Shown here in pieces: positions 33,586-41,706 of a DNA stretch of 64,000 nucleotides (position 1 is its first letter; every line of letters begins with the position of its first letter). A program made the translations under genes and the position numbers. The stretch is taken from assembly GCF_014649655.1 (NCBI RefSeq), contig NZ_BMTL01000016.1:1-64000 (forward strand), given 5' to 3'. The notes beneath the pieces were generated by a model, which did not search any database, had not been told where the DNA came from, and worked only from the letters and a program-made list of their open reading frames with translations. Origin of the DNA: Streptomyces humidus (GTDB lineage Bacteria; Actinomycetota; Actinomycetes; Streptomycetales; Streptomycetaceae).

Positions 33586-34566
33586 ATGAAGGTCAGCCGG
33601 GCCTTGCAGCCCATTCTTCCGTTGTGTCAGCGTCTGCTGCCGGACATGCCGAGCCTTCCCGGCCTCCCTGTGTTCCCCAGCTTCCCGAGCTTCCCCAGCT
33701 TTCCCGGACTGCCGAATCTCCCCAGCCTGCCGAGCAGACTGGCCGGTTTCTCCGTGGCCCTGCTCAAGGCCACCGCCCTGGACCTCGCGATCCTTGCCGG
33801 GCATCTGCTCCTCTATCCGTCCGGGATGGCGCAGGAGCGCCGCTGCCAGGTCCGTCCCGAACTCGCCGGGCCCCCGTCCGGCGAAGGGCCGACTCCGCTG
33901 CCCGCGCCGGCCGCGCCCCCGGTGGTGCTGCTGCACGGCTTCATCGACAACCGTTCCGTCTTCGTGCTGCTGCGCCGCAGCCTGGCCCAGGACGGCAGGC
34001 ACCGGGTGGAGTCGCTCAACTACTCGCCGATGACGTGCGACATACGGACCGCGGCAGAACTCCTCGGCCGGCACATAGAGGAGATCTGCGAGCGCACCGG
34101 CTGCGAGCAGGTCGACGTGGTCGGGCACAGCCTGGGCGGCCTGATAGCCCGCTACTACGTACAGCGGCTCGCGGGGGACGCCCGCGTGCGGACCCTGGTC
34201 ACGCTGGGCACCCCGCACTCCGGGACCCGGGTGGCGCCGCTGGCGAACGCGCACCCGATCGTGCGCCAGATGCGTCCGGGCTCGGAGCTGATCGAGGAAC
34301 TGTCCCGGCCCGCCCCGGGTTGCCGCACGCACTTCGTCAGCTTCTGGAGCGACCTCGACCACCTCATGGATCCGCTGGAGTCGGCCTGCGTCGACCATCC
34401 GGACCTGCTGGCCCAGAACGTCCGGGTGACCGGCATCGGCCACCTCGCCCTGCCCGTGCACCCCGCCGTCGCGACCGGCATCCGGCAGGCCCTCGACACC
34501 GAGCGTCCGGCGACGGCGGCCGAGGCCCGCACCACCCCGCGAAGCGGCGGTCTCACCGTGGCCTGA
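33586..34566 (+). CDS. Alpha/beta hydrolase, lipase-like
   Basis: This 326-aa protein has the nucleophile elbow GHSLGG (Ser182), an oxyanion-hole segment LLHGFIDN (115-122) and a likely catalytic His in GIGHLALPVHP near residue 295. It resembles Streptomyces triacylglycerol lipases and esterases. The N-terminus carries a phenylalanine/proline repeat (FPSFPSFPSFPGLPNLP, about 30-46) and a hydrophobic stretch at 55-77 that may anchor it to the membrane. The ATG has a full AGGAGGT four bases upstream. The substrate is unknown. Confidence 0.85.
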   Translation: MKVSRALQPILPLCQRLLPDMPSLPGLPVFPSFPSFPSFPGLPNLPSLPSRLAGFSVALLKATALDLAILAGHLLLYPSGMAQERRCQVRPELAGPPSGEGPTPLPAPAAPPVVLLHGFIDNRSVFVLLRRSLAQDGRHRVESLNYSPMTCDIRTAAELLGRHIEEICERTGCEQVDVVGHSLGGLIARYYVQRLAGDARVRTLVTLGTPHSGTRVAPLANAHPIVRQMRPGSELIEELSRPAPGCRTHFVSFWSDLDHLMDPLESACVDHPDLLAQNVRVTGIGHLALPVHPAVATGIRQALDTERPATAAEARTTPRSGGLTVA

Positions 34567-34817
34567 CGGCGTCCCGAACACTGCCCGCCACCCCGGGACC
34601 CCGCCTCCAGCGCACCTCTCACGCCCTCCCGGCACCCCTGCACCATCGAACGCTATTCGAACCTAGGGCCAAACTCGCGCCCCCCGTCCCCCGAAACACG
34701 GCCGAATGCCCCTTTCCTGCGGGCGCGAAACCTGCAGAAGATTGTCGTGCCCGCGTACTGCCGGGTACAGTCGCCGCACTGCTCTGGCAGCCCCTGTCGT
34801 CGGCGAAAGAGAAGTTG

Positions 34818-36350
34818 GTGAACGACCGTCACCCGTCGGGGATCATGACCACCCCGGCCCCGGCTTCCGACGCCGCTTCGGCGCCCTACGCGTCGTACGG
34901 CACCCAGGAAGCCCAGTACGACGGCTTCACCCAGTACCACGGCTACGGCACCGGCGCCTTCGACGCCGGGACGCATCCCAGCGGGCATCTCACGGCGGCC
35001 GGCCCCCTCTTCGGCGCCCTTCCGGACGACGGCACGTCCTCCACCACCGGCTCGTACACCGGCACGCAGTGGCACGCGGACGCCCACCAGGCCATGGACA
35101 CGGGCAGTCACCAGACGCTGCACTACGACGCCTACGCCGCCCAGCATCACACCGCCTACGACACGGGCGCCTACGACACCACCGCCTGGTCCGGGGAGCA
35201 GCCGCATCTGGCCGCCGTGCCCCAGCAGGCGGCGGCGCCGGACGTCAGCGGCCAGTGGGACGCCGGCGCCTGGCAGCAGCCCGACGGGTCCACGGCCCCG
35301 GCCGACCCGACCCAGCAATGGGAATGGGGCACGCAGGTCTTCGACACCGGCGCGTACGACGCCACGCAGTGGAACTCCGACGGCGGCGAGAACGCGGACG
35401 AGGACCCCGGCGCCGACCGGACCGCCGAGGCCTACGACCGGGGGCCCGCCGAGGTCCCGTTCGACCAGCAGGCCACCGCCACCTTCGAGCAGGTCGCGTA
35501 CGACGAGCCCGGCGCCGACGGTGAACTGCCCGACGACGTCCCCTCCCTCCTCGACGACCAGGAGGAGGCGGTCCCCGCACCGCTCGGCCGGGCGGCCGCC
35601 CGCAACGCGAACCGCTCCCGTCGGCGGATGCCCGCCAAGCGCTCCGCGCTGCTGACGGTGGCCGTGCCCTCGGTCTGTGTAATGGGCGTCGCCGGGATCG
35701 CCGCGGCGTCGGTCGGCTCGCTCACCGGCGGCGACGGCAGGGAGACCACGGCCTCCGCCACGGACGCGCAGCCCGTGAAGCCGTCCGCCGCCAACAACAC
35801 CCTGGACAGCCAGCTGGCCACCCTCAGCGCCGGCGCCGACGACTTCGCCGACCGGGCCAGCCGCACGCAGGAACGTATCGACCTCAAGGCCCAGCAGCAG
35901 GCCGAGCAGAAGAAAGCCGCCGCCGAAGCGGCCCTCAAGGAGCGGCTGCGCCCCAAGTACGCCCTCCCGGTCGCGCAGCACGGCCTCAGCGCCTACTTCG
36001 GCCAGGCCGGCATCAACTGGATGTCCCAGCACACCGGCATCGACTTCCCGGTGTCCTACGGCACCACCGTGATGGCGGCGACCGACGGCACCGTGCGGAC
36101 GCAGTGGAACAGCGCCTACGGCAACATGCTGATCCTCACCGCGAAGGACGGCACCGAGACCTGGTACTGCCACCTCTCCAGCTACCGGGTGCCCTCCGGC
36201 ACGACGGTCAAGGCCGGCGATCCCCTCGCGTACTCCGGCAACTCGGGCAACTCCACCGGCCCTCACCTGCACTTCGAGGTCCGGCCTGCCGGCGGCTCCG
36301 CGATCGACCCGCTGCCGTGGCTGCGCAGCCACGGACTCAACCCGACGTGA
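34818..36350 (+). CDS. M23 family metallopeptidase with long acidic N-terminal region
   Basis: This 510-aa protein is a probable cell-wall endopeptidase. The C-terminal LytM/M23 domain has the zinc ligands HTGID and HLHFEVR (about residues 403 and 484). Upstream lie a single membrane helix (SALLTVAVPSVCVMGVAGIA, about 277-296), a coiled-coil stretch rich in Gln/Lys/Ala, and a cytoplasmic region of about 260 residues with Tyr/Asp/Gly repeats such as DTGAYDTT and DTGAYDAT. The GTG start follows AAAGAGAAG closely; TTG three bases earlier is possible. Its stop starts a 15-bp tandem repeat. Confidence 0.85.
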   Translation: MNDRHPSGIMTTPAPASDAASAPYASYGTQEAQYDGFTQYHGYGTGAFDAGTHPSGHLTAAGPLFGALPDDGTSSTTGSYTGTQWHADAHQAMDTGSHQTLHYDAYAAQHHTAYDTGAYDTTAWSGEQPHLAAVPQQAAAPDVSGQWDAGAWQQPDGSTAPADPTQQWEWGTQVFDTGAYDATQWNSDGGENADEDPGADRTAEAYDRGPAEVPFDQQATATFEQVAYDEPGADGELPDDVPSLLDDQEEAVPAPLGRAAARNANRSRRRMPAKRSALLTVAVPSVCVMGVAGIAAASVGSLTGGDGRETTASATDAQPVKPSAANNTLDSQLATLSAGADDFADRASRTQERIDLKAQQQAEQKKAAAEAALKERLRPKYALPVAQHGLSAYFGQAGINWMSQHTGIDFPVSYGTTVMAATDGTVRTQWNSAYGNMLILTAKDGTETWYCHLSSYRVPSGTTVKAGDPLAYSGNSGNSTGPHLHFEVRPAGGSAIDPLPWLRSHGLNPT

Positions 36351-36385
36351 CGCGGCCCGACTTGACGCTGCCCGACGGGAGCACC
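36341..36385. repeat. 15-bp tandem repeat across the M23 stop codon
   Basis: Units start at 36341, 36356 and 36371, each beginning CCCGAC. Unit 1 contains the TGA stop of the M23 gene and unit 2 reads TTGACG in the same place. Confidence 0.75.
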
Positions 36386-36445
36386 TGCGCGTAGCCGTGC
36401 CCCTCGCGCTCCCTGCCCACTGCGCTCCGAGCCCACCGCGCCGCC

Positions 36446-36477
36446 GCGCCCCCGCCGTCGAAGCGGGGGCGCTTTTT
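36446..36477. terminator. Rho-independent terminator between M23 gene and pcrA
   Basis: GCGCCCCCGC and its complement with a 7-base loop are followed by five T on the plus strand. It ends the M23 transcript and, as a hairpin, may also end pcrA coming the other way. Confidence 0.9.
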
Positions 36478-36491
36478 CAGGCGCTCGTGCG

Positions 36492-39032
36492 CTAGAGCTT
36501 CTCCACCGGCGCGTACCGCAACAGGAGCCGCTTCGGTTTGACGTCCCCGAAGTCGACGGTGGCCTCCGCGTTCGCGCCCGTGCCCTGCACGCCCACGACC
36601 GTGCCGAGCCCGAACTGGTCGTGCGTGACACGGTCGCCGACGGCCAGCGAGACCACGGGCTTGTCCCCGGCCGCCCGGCGCGTCGCGAAACCGGACGCGC
36701 CGGCCGCCGAGGAGCGAGAGCGGGACGAGGACAGCGAGGCCGCCACCCCGGACACGGGTCCGGAGGAGACGGGCGCGGTCGCCCCCGTCCGCTTCCAGTC
36801 CACGTGCGTCGGCGGGATCTCCTCCAGGAACCGGGAGGGCGGGTTGTACGACGGCTGCCCCCAGGCACTGCGCAGCGACGACCGGGTGAGGTACAGCCGC
36901 TCACGCGCACGCGTGATGCCGACGTAGGCGAGCCGGCGTTCCTCCTCGAGTTCTTTGGTCTGACCGAGGGCGCGCATGTGCGGGAAGACGCCGTCCTCCA
37001 TGCCGGTCAGGAAGACGACCGGGAACTCCAGGCCCTTGGCGGTGTGCAGGGTCATCAGCGTGATGACTCCCGAGCCGTCCTCCTCCTCGTCGGGGATCTG
37101 GTCGGAGTCGGCGACGAGGGCGACCCGCTCCAGGAAGTCGGAGAGCCCGGCCGGTACGGCGGCCTCACCCTGCCCCTCCTCCGCCTCCTCGGTCTCCTGC
37201 TCGAACTCCAGGGCCACCGCGGCGAGTTCCTGGAGGTTCTCGATCCGGGTCTCGTCCTGCGGATCGGTGGAGGCCTGCAACTCGGCGAGGTAGCCGGTGC
37301 GTTCGAGCACCGCCTCCAGGACCGTCGCCGGACCGGCGCCCGACTCGACGATCGTGCGCAGCTCCTCCATCAGCGCGTTGAACCGCTTCACGGCGTTCGT
37401 CGACCGTGCGGCCATCCCGTAGGCCTCGTCGACGCGCTTGAGGGCCTGCGCGAAGCTGATCTTCTCCCGCTGGGAGAGGGCGTCGATCATCGCCTCGGCG
37501 CGGTCCCCGATGCCCCGCTTGGGGACGTTGAGGATCCGGCGCAGCGGCACCGAGTCCTCCGGGTTGGCCAGCACACGCAGATAGGCCAGGACGTCCCTGA
37601 CCTCCTTGCGCTCGTAGAAGCGGACGCCGCCGACGACCTTGTAGGGCAGTCCGACGCGGATGAAGATCTCTTCGAAGACACGGGACTGCGCGTTGGTGCG
37701 GTAGAACACGGCGACGTCGCCCGCCTTCGCGTCGCCCGCGTCCGTCAGCCGGTCTATCTCGTCGGCGACGAACTGCGCCTCGTCGTGCTCGGTGTCGGCG
37801 ACGTAGCCGGTGATGCGCGCGCCCGCGCCCGCGTTGGTCCACAGGTTCTTGGGGCGGCGGGACTCGTTGCGCTCGATGACCGCGTTGGCGGCGGACAGGA
37901 TCGTCTGCGTGGAGCGGTAGTTCTGCTCCAGCAGGATCGTCGTCGCGTCCGGGTAGTCCTCCTCGAACTGGAGGATGTTGCGGATCGTCGCGCCTCGGAA
38001 GGCGTAGATCGACTGGTCGGCGTCACCGACGACGCACAGCTCGGCGGGCGGCACGTCGTACTCGCTCGGTGGGACGTCCACGGGGTGCTCGGAGGTGCCG
38101 ACCAGCTCGCGCACCAGGGAGTACTGGGCGTGGTTGGTGTCCTGGTACTCGTCGACGAGGACGTGCCGGAACCGGCGGCGGTAGTGCTCGGCGACGTCGG
38201 GGAACGCGCGCAGCAGGTTGACCGTCGTCATGATCAGGTCGTCGAAGTCGAGGGCGTTCGCCTCGCGCAGCCGCGACTGGTACATGGCGTAGGCCTGGGC
38301 GAGGGTCTTCTCAAAACCTCCCCCAGAGCCAATGGCCTGGGAGGCGCCCCCAGCCGCCTGCGCGGCGAAGTCCTCCTCGTCGATCAGCTCGTTCTTCAGG
38401 TTGCTGATCTTGGCGCTGAAGGACTTCGGCGGGTACCGCTTGGGGTCGAGGCCCAGGTCGCGGCAGACCAGCGCCATGAGCCGCTTGGAGTCGGCGGCGT
38501 CGTAGATCGAGAACGACGACGTGAAGCCGAGCTTCTTGCTCTCTCGGCGCAGGATGCGCACGCACGCGCTGTGGAACGTCATCACCCACATCGCGTTCGC
38601 GCGCGGGCCGACGAGCTGCTCCACGCGCTCCTTCATCTCGCCCGCGGCCTTGTTGGTGAAGGTGATCGCGAGGATCTGACCGGGGTGGACGTGCCGCGCG
38701 GCGAGCAGATGGGCGATGCGGTGGGTGAGCACGCGCGTCTTGCCGGAGCCGGCGCCGGCCACGATGAGCAGCGGGGCGCCCGCGTGGGTGACGGCCGCAC
38801 GCTGGTTGTCGTTCAGCCCCTCCAGGAGCGCCGCCGCGTCCAGGACCGGGCGGGGGGCGCCGTCGCGGTAGTGGGCGTCCCGGTCCGGTGGCAGGTCGAA
38901 CTTCCCGCCGAACAGATCGTCCGGAACCGATTCCGGTCCGTGATCGTTCTCGGGCGGCGGCGGGGGCTCCTCCTCGGGGGCGCGGGGGCCCTGGAGGTCC
39001 GCCAGGAAGCTGTCGTCAAAGAGGCTGCTCAT
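36492..39032 (-). CDS. pcrA: ATP-dependent DNA helicase, UvrD/PcrA family
   Basis: This 846-aa SF1A helicase unwinds DNA in repair and clears RecA and stalled RNA polymerase. Walker A is VAGAGSGKTR (92-101), with TFTNKAA, VDEYQDTN, GDADQSIYAFRGA and the C-terminal helicase motif TLHTAKGLEFPVVF also present. The C-terminus (about 795-846) is the Tudor-like tail that contacts RNA polymerase. Residues about 228-239 (GGASQAIGSGGG) look like an insertion encoded by a palindromic repeat. The promoter matches the DNA-damage motif with an almost leaderless start. Confidence 0.97.
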   Translation of the reverse strand: MSSLFDDSFLADLQGPRAPEEEPPPPPENDHGPESVPDDLFGGKFDLPPDRDAHYRDGAPRPVLDAAALLEGLNDNQRAAVTHAGAPLLIVAGAGSGKTRVLTHRIAHLLAARHVHPGQILAITFTNKAAGEMKERVEQLVGPRANAMWVMTFHSACVRILRRESKKLGFTSSFSIYDAADSKRLMALVCRDLGLDPKRYPPKSFSAKISNLKNELIDEEDFAAQAAGGASQAIGSGGGFEKTLAQAYAMYQSRLREANALDFDDLIMTTVNLLRAFPDVAEHYRRRFRHVLVDEYQDTNHAQYSLVRELVGTSEHPVDVPPSEYDVPPAELCVVGDADQSIYAFRGATIRNILQFEEDYPDATTILLEQNYRSTQTILSAANAVIERNESRRPKNLWTNAGAGARITGYVADTEHDEAQFVADEIDRLTDAGDAKAGDVAVFYRTNAQSRVFEEIFIRVGLPYKVVGGVRFYERKEVRDVLAYLRVLANPEDSVPLRRILNVPKRGIGDRAEAMIDALSQREKISFAQALKRVDEAYGMAARSTNAVKRFNALMEELRTIVESGAGPATVLEAVLERTGYLAELQASTDPQDETRIENLQELAAVALEFEQETEEAEEGQGEAAVPAGLSDFLERVALVADSDQIPDEEEDGSGVITLMTLHTAKGLEFPVVFLTGMEDGVFPHMRALGQTKELEEERRLAYVGITRARERLYLTRSSLRSAWGQPSYNPPSRFLEEIPPTHVDWKRTGATAPVSSGPVSGVAASLSSSRSRSSAAGASGFATRRAAGDKPVVSLAVGDRVTHDQFGLGTVVGVQGTGANAEATVDFGDVKPKRLLLRYAPVEKL
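38316..38355. repeat. Palindromic repeat element inserted in pcrA
   Basis: The 36-40 base element reads CCTCCC-CCAGAGCC on the left and GGCCTGGGAGG on the right with a short loop, then GCGCCCCCAGCC. It keeps frame and adds about 12 residues rich in Gly, Ser and Ala. A close copy lies at 39432-39470. Confidence 0.7.
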
Positions 39033-39041
39033 CGCTCTACG

Positions 39042-39064
39042 AGTCTAGGGGTCGCCACCGACAA
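39042..39064 (-). promoter_or_regulatory. PafBC/RecA-independent-type promoter of pcrA
   Basis: On the minus strand TTGTCGGTG (39064-39056), GCGACCCC, then TAGACT (39047-39042) match TTGTCRGTG-N8-TANNNT fully. Transcription would start two or three bases before the pcrA ATG at 39032. UvrD-type helicases are known members of this regulon in mycobacteria. Confidence 0.75.
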
Positions 39065-39249
39065 CCGGCCGCCGTCCCCGGAATCTCCCGCCATCACTCC
39101 CGGCCGGGCGTCGCCTTCACCCTGCGGAAGAGGGCCGTCACGATCCGTGGACGGTCGCGGGCGATACGCGCGGACCTGGCGCGATGTCACGAAAATGTAT
39201 CGGGCATATCACCCATCATCCTTCACACGGAGCACACGAGTTGGCTACC

Positions 39250-39482
39250 GTGCCGCTCAGGCCGCAGGATCCCCGCCGGCGAACGACGCCGGGCCACGCG
39301 GCCTCCGCCCAGTCCGGCGCGCCCGCTCGCGCGGCCCGGAACCGGGGACCCACCGAAGTCCAGGGGTGAATCGGCCCGACCCCCGCCGGGAACAGGCCGT
39401 CGGGCAACCCTTCCGGTCGCCACCGCCCGAACCCTCCCCAGAGCCTGGACGGCCTGGGAGGGACCCCACCGCCGCCCCGGTG
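39250..39482 (+). promoter_or_regulatory. Cyclic di-AMP riboswitch (ydaO/yuaA class) upstream of NlpC/P60 gene
   Basis: The conserved blocks I know for this class appear in order: an AGGCCGCAGGATCCCCGCCG-like 5' part (39259-39278), GGAACCGGGGACCCA (39338-39352), CCAGGGGTGAATCGG (39360-39374), a CGGGCAACCCTTCCGG segment (39401-39416) and GCCCGAACCC (39425-39434). In Streptomyces this riboswitch controls NlpC/P60 and Rpf cell-wall hydrolases. Here the 3' edge after GAACCC is interrupted by a palindromic repeat. Boundaries are approximate. Confidence 0.85.
39432..39470. repeat. Palindromic repeat element at the riboswitch 3' edge
   Basis: CCCTCCCCAGAGCC, a 5-base loop and GGCCTGGGAGGG form an 8-9 bp stem followed by ACCCCACC. 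It shares AGAGCC and GGCCTGGGAGG with the copy inside pcrA about 1.1 kb away. It lies just where the last riboswitch helix should close. Confidence 0.7.
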
Positions 39483-39510
39483 AGCGGAGCACTGGAAGGA
39501 GTCGCCTCCC

Positions 39511-40680
39511 TTGGCGTCGCAGCACCGCAAGCCGCGCTCCGCGGGCCCGCGCGTGGCAGGCATCCGCACGCCCGCCATCGCCACCGCCGCCCTCACGTCC
39601 GTGGCTCTGCTCTCCCAGACGGCGAACGCCGCTCCGTCGGACGACGGCAAGCCGAGCCTGGAGGAGGTCGAGAAGAAGGTCGACGACCTCTACCGCCAGG
39701 CGGAGTCGGCGACCGAGAAGTACAACGCCGCCAAGGAGAAGACGACCAAGCAGCGCAAGCGCGTCGACTCCCTCCTCGACGACGTCGCCCAGCGCACCCA
39801 GAAGCTCAACGAGGCGCGCGAGGAGCTGGGCTCCTACGCGGCGGCCCAGTACCGCACGGGCGCGTCCGCGCCCGACACGGCGACGTTCCTGCTCGCGGAC
39901 ACCCCGCAGGACTACTTCGACCAGAACCAGCTGATGAGCCGGGTCACCGACCGCCAGAAGGGCGCGGTCGACGACTACGTCACCGAGCAGTCCGCGACGA
40001 TGCGCAAGCGCCAGGAGGCCGCCGAGAGCCTCGCCTCGCTCACCGACACGCAGAGCGACCTCAGGACCGCCAAGGCGACCGTCCAGAAGAAGCTCGGCGA
40101 CGCGCGCAAGCTGCTGTCCCGGCTGACGGCACAGGAGAAGGCGCGTCTCGCGGCGATCGAGAAGCAGCGGCAGGAGAAGGCCGCGCGTCAGGCGGCCGAG
40201 CTCGCCCGGGCCCAGGCGGCCGCACAGGCCGCGACGCCGCAGGAAAGCGGCGGCCCCTCGGACACGGGCGCCGGATCGTCGTCCCCCTCCGCACCTGCCT
40301 CCCCCAGCGACCCGTCGTACGACGCCAAGGCCGAGAAGGCGCTCGCCTTCGCCCGCGCGCAGATCGGCAAGCCGTACGTCTGGGGCGCCGTGGGCCCCGG
40401 CTCCTACGACTGCTCCGGGCTCACCCAGGCCGCCTGGAAGGCCGCCGGCGTCACGCTCCCGCGCACCACGTACGACCAGGTGAACGCCGGCACCACGGTC
40501 TCCCTCACCGACGCCCGCCCCGGTGACCTGGTCTTCTTCTACGACGACATCAGTCACGTCGGCGTCTACATCGGCAACGGCATGATGATCCACGCTCCGA
40601 AGCCGGGGGCCTACGTCCGTGAGGAGTCGATCTACTACGACGGCGAGTCCGGCATCCACAGCGTGGTACGCCCGGCCTGA
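39511..40680 (+). CDS. NlpC/P60 cell-wall hydrolase with coiled-coil domain
   Basis: This 389-aa exported peptidoglycan hydrolase has a signal peptide ending near ANAAPSD (residues 37-43). A long coiled-coil follows (about 50-235), then a Ser/Pro linker and a C-terminal NlpC/P60 domain: catalytic Cys in YDCSGLTQA, His in SHVGVYIG, third residue in MIHAPKPG. The TTG start has GGAAGGAG about ten bases upstream. A c-di-AMP riboswitch lies in the leader, so expression should respond to the second messenger that governs osmotic balance. Confidence 0.93.
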   Translation: MASQHRKPRSAGPRVAGIRTPAIATAALTSVALLSQTANAAPSDDGKPSLEEVEKKVDDLYRQAESATEKYNAAKEKTTKQRKRVDSLLDDVAQRTQKLNEAREELGSYAAAQYRTGASAPDTATFLLADTPQDYFDQNQLMSRVTDRQKGAVDDYVTEQSATMRKRQEAAESLASLTDTQSDLRTAKATVQKKLGDARKLLSRLTAQEKARLAAIEKQRQEKAARQAAELARAQAAAQAATPQESGGPSDTGAGSSSPSAPASPSDPSYDAKAEKALAFARAQIGKPYVWGAVGPGSYDCSGLTQAAWKAAGVTLPRTTYDQVNAGTTVSLTDARPGDLVFFYDDISHVGVYIGNGMMIHAPKPGAYVREESIYYDGESGIHSVVRPA

Positions 40681-40718
40681 GATCCCGCGCGGGGCCGGCG
40701 CGTCCCGGCTCTACTGCG

Positions 40719-41167
40719 CCGCCCTGCCCCTGTTCGATCTGCAGCAGGTGGCGGAGGGCGCCGGGGACCAGTGGGTGGCGGGCGGCGCGCTCGCCGTCTC
40801 GGCGCTCGCGGGAGCGGAACTCCTCACAGCCGAAGCCGGCGGTCTGCACCTGTGGAACGACGACGCCGGAGTCCTGCGCTCGCTGACCCTGGCGCTGATG
40901 GTGCTCGACCTGGCCTGGTACGCCGTCCTGCTGGCCGCCGAGGTGCGGTGGCCGCGGCCGCGCTACGACGTCCGCCGCTGGGCGACGGCGTTCCCGATGG
41001 GCATGACGGCGGCGGCCGCCCTGTCCGTGGCAGACGCCGCGGACGTCCCGTGGCTGAAGGGGCCGGGCGAGGTGCTGCTCTGGGTCGCGGTGGCGGCATG
41101 GCTGGCCGTCGCCGCGGCGGCCGCGGCCCGCGGCGGTGCGGCGCTCAGGTCCAGAGCTCCGCGATGA
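40719..41167 (+). pseudogene. C-terminal remnant of a TDT (TehA/C4-dicarboxylate) transporter
   Basis: The frame encodes about 150 residues with four hydrophobic segments, including SLTLALMVLDLAWYAVLLAAE, then RWATAFPMGMTAAAALSVADA. This looks like the last part of tellurite-resistance/dicarboxylate (TDT) transporters, which run to about 330 aa with ten helices. The N-terminal two thirds is missing: the NlpC/P60 stop is only 40 bases upstream. A GTG at 40749 could start a 139-aa product, but no ribosome site is obvious. Most likely a decaying fragment. Confidence 0.6.
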
Positions 41168-41210
41168 GGACGTTCGCCACGTTCGTCGGCCTGACTGGGG
41201 CTTGACCGCG

Positions 41211-41280
41211 GCGCGGGTCGGGGCCTGGCTGAGGCGCGGGTCGAGGTTCGGGCGAGGCGCGGGTCGGGGGCCGGGGCGAG
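41211..41280. repeat. 23-24 bp tandem repeat, three copies
   Basis: Units at 41211, 41234 and 41257 share GCGCGGGTCG(G/A)GG and end in GAG. They lie downstream of the transporter remnant. Confidence 0.8.
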
Positions 41281-41397
41281 GCAGGGACGCCGGTCAGCCC
41301 GCGGTGACCGGCCGGCCCTACGCCGTGCATATATGCGCCATAGCACTCTGTCACCAGGTCGTGTCCCCGAATCGCCTCTTCGGTCAGCACGCCATGT

Positions 41398-41417
41398 GAA
41401 CCCGGCGCGCCGGGTTC
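41398..41417. promoter_or_regulatory. Perfect 20-bp palindrome upstream of second NlpC/P60 gene
   Basis: GAACCCGGCGCGCCGGGTTC reads the same on both strands and is flanked by ATGTG on the left and GAACACAT about 10 bases to the right. It is about 290 bases upstream of the gene start. It may be an operator; no regulator can be named. Confidence 0.4.
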
Positions 41418-41706
41418 GGCGAGTCGAACACATACGGTCAGCGGCAGTCCTCTCGCGTCACTTGCGCACATCCCGTTACCAGGCCGACACCTTCGGGCCT
41501 AGCGTCCTTCCCCAGGTGACCGGCTCCCCACCGCCGCCCGGGCCAGGGGCGGCAGTCGGCCACCACCGCCGAGAGGTCCGACGGCGTCCCGCTCCCCTGG
41601 GCAGGGCGTCACCGGGCACGTCGACCGCTGCGGGGCCGTCCGTCCGCTCCCCCGACGGCTCCGCGGTTCGACCGAGGCGGTCGTACGAAAGGACGTGCAG
41701 TCCCAC

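Larger units (their letters stand above)
41168..41706. other. 540-base gap with tandem repeat and a 20-bp perfect palindrome
   Basis: Three 23-24 bp tandem units, each beginning GCGCGGGTCG, occupy 41211-41280. A perfect palindrome GAACCCGGCGCGCCGGGTTC lies at 41398-41417. I see no gene, and none of the c-di-AMP riboswitch blocks found before the first NlpC/P60 gene. Confidence 0.7.
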
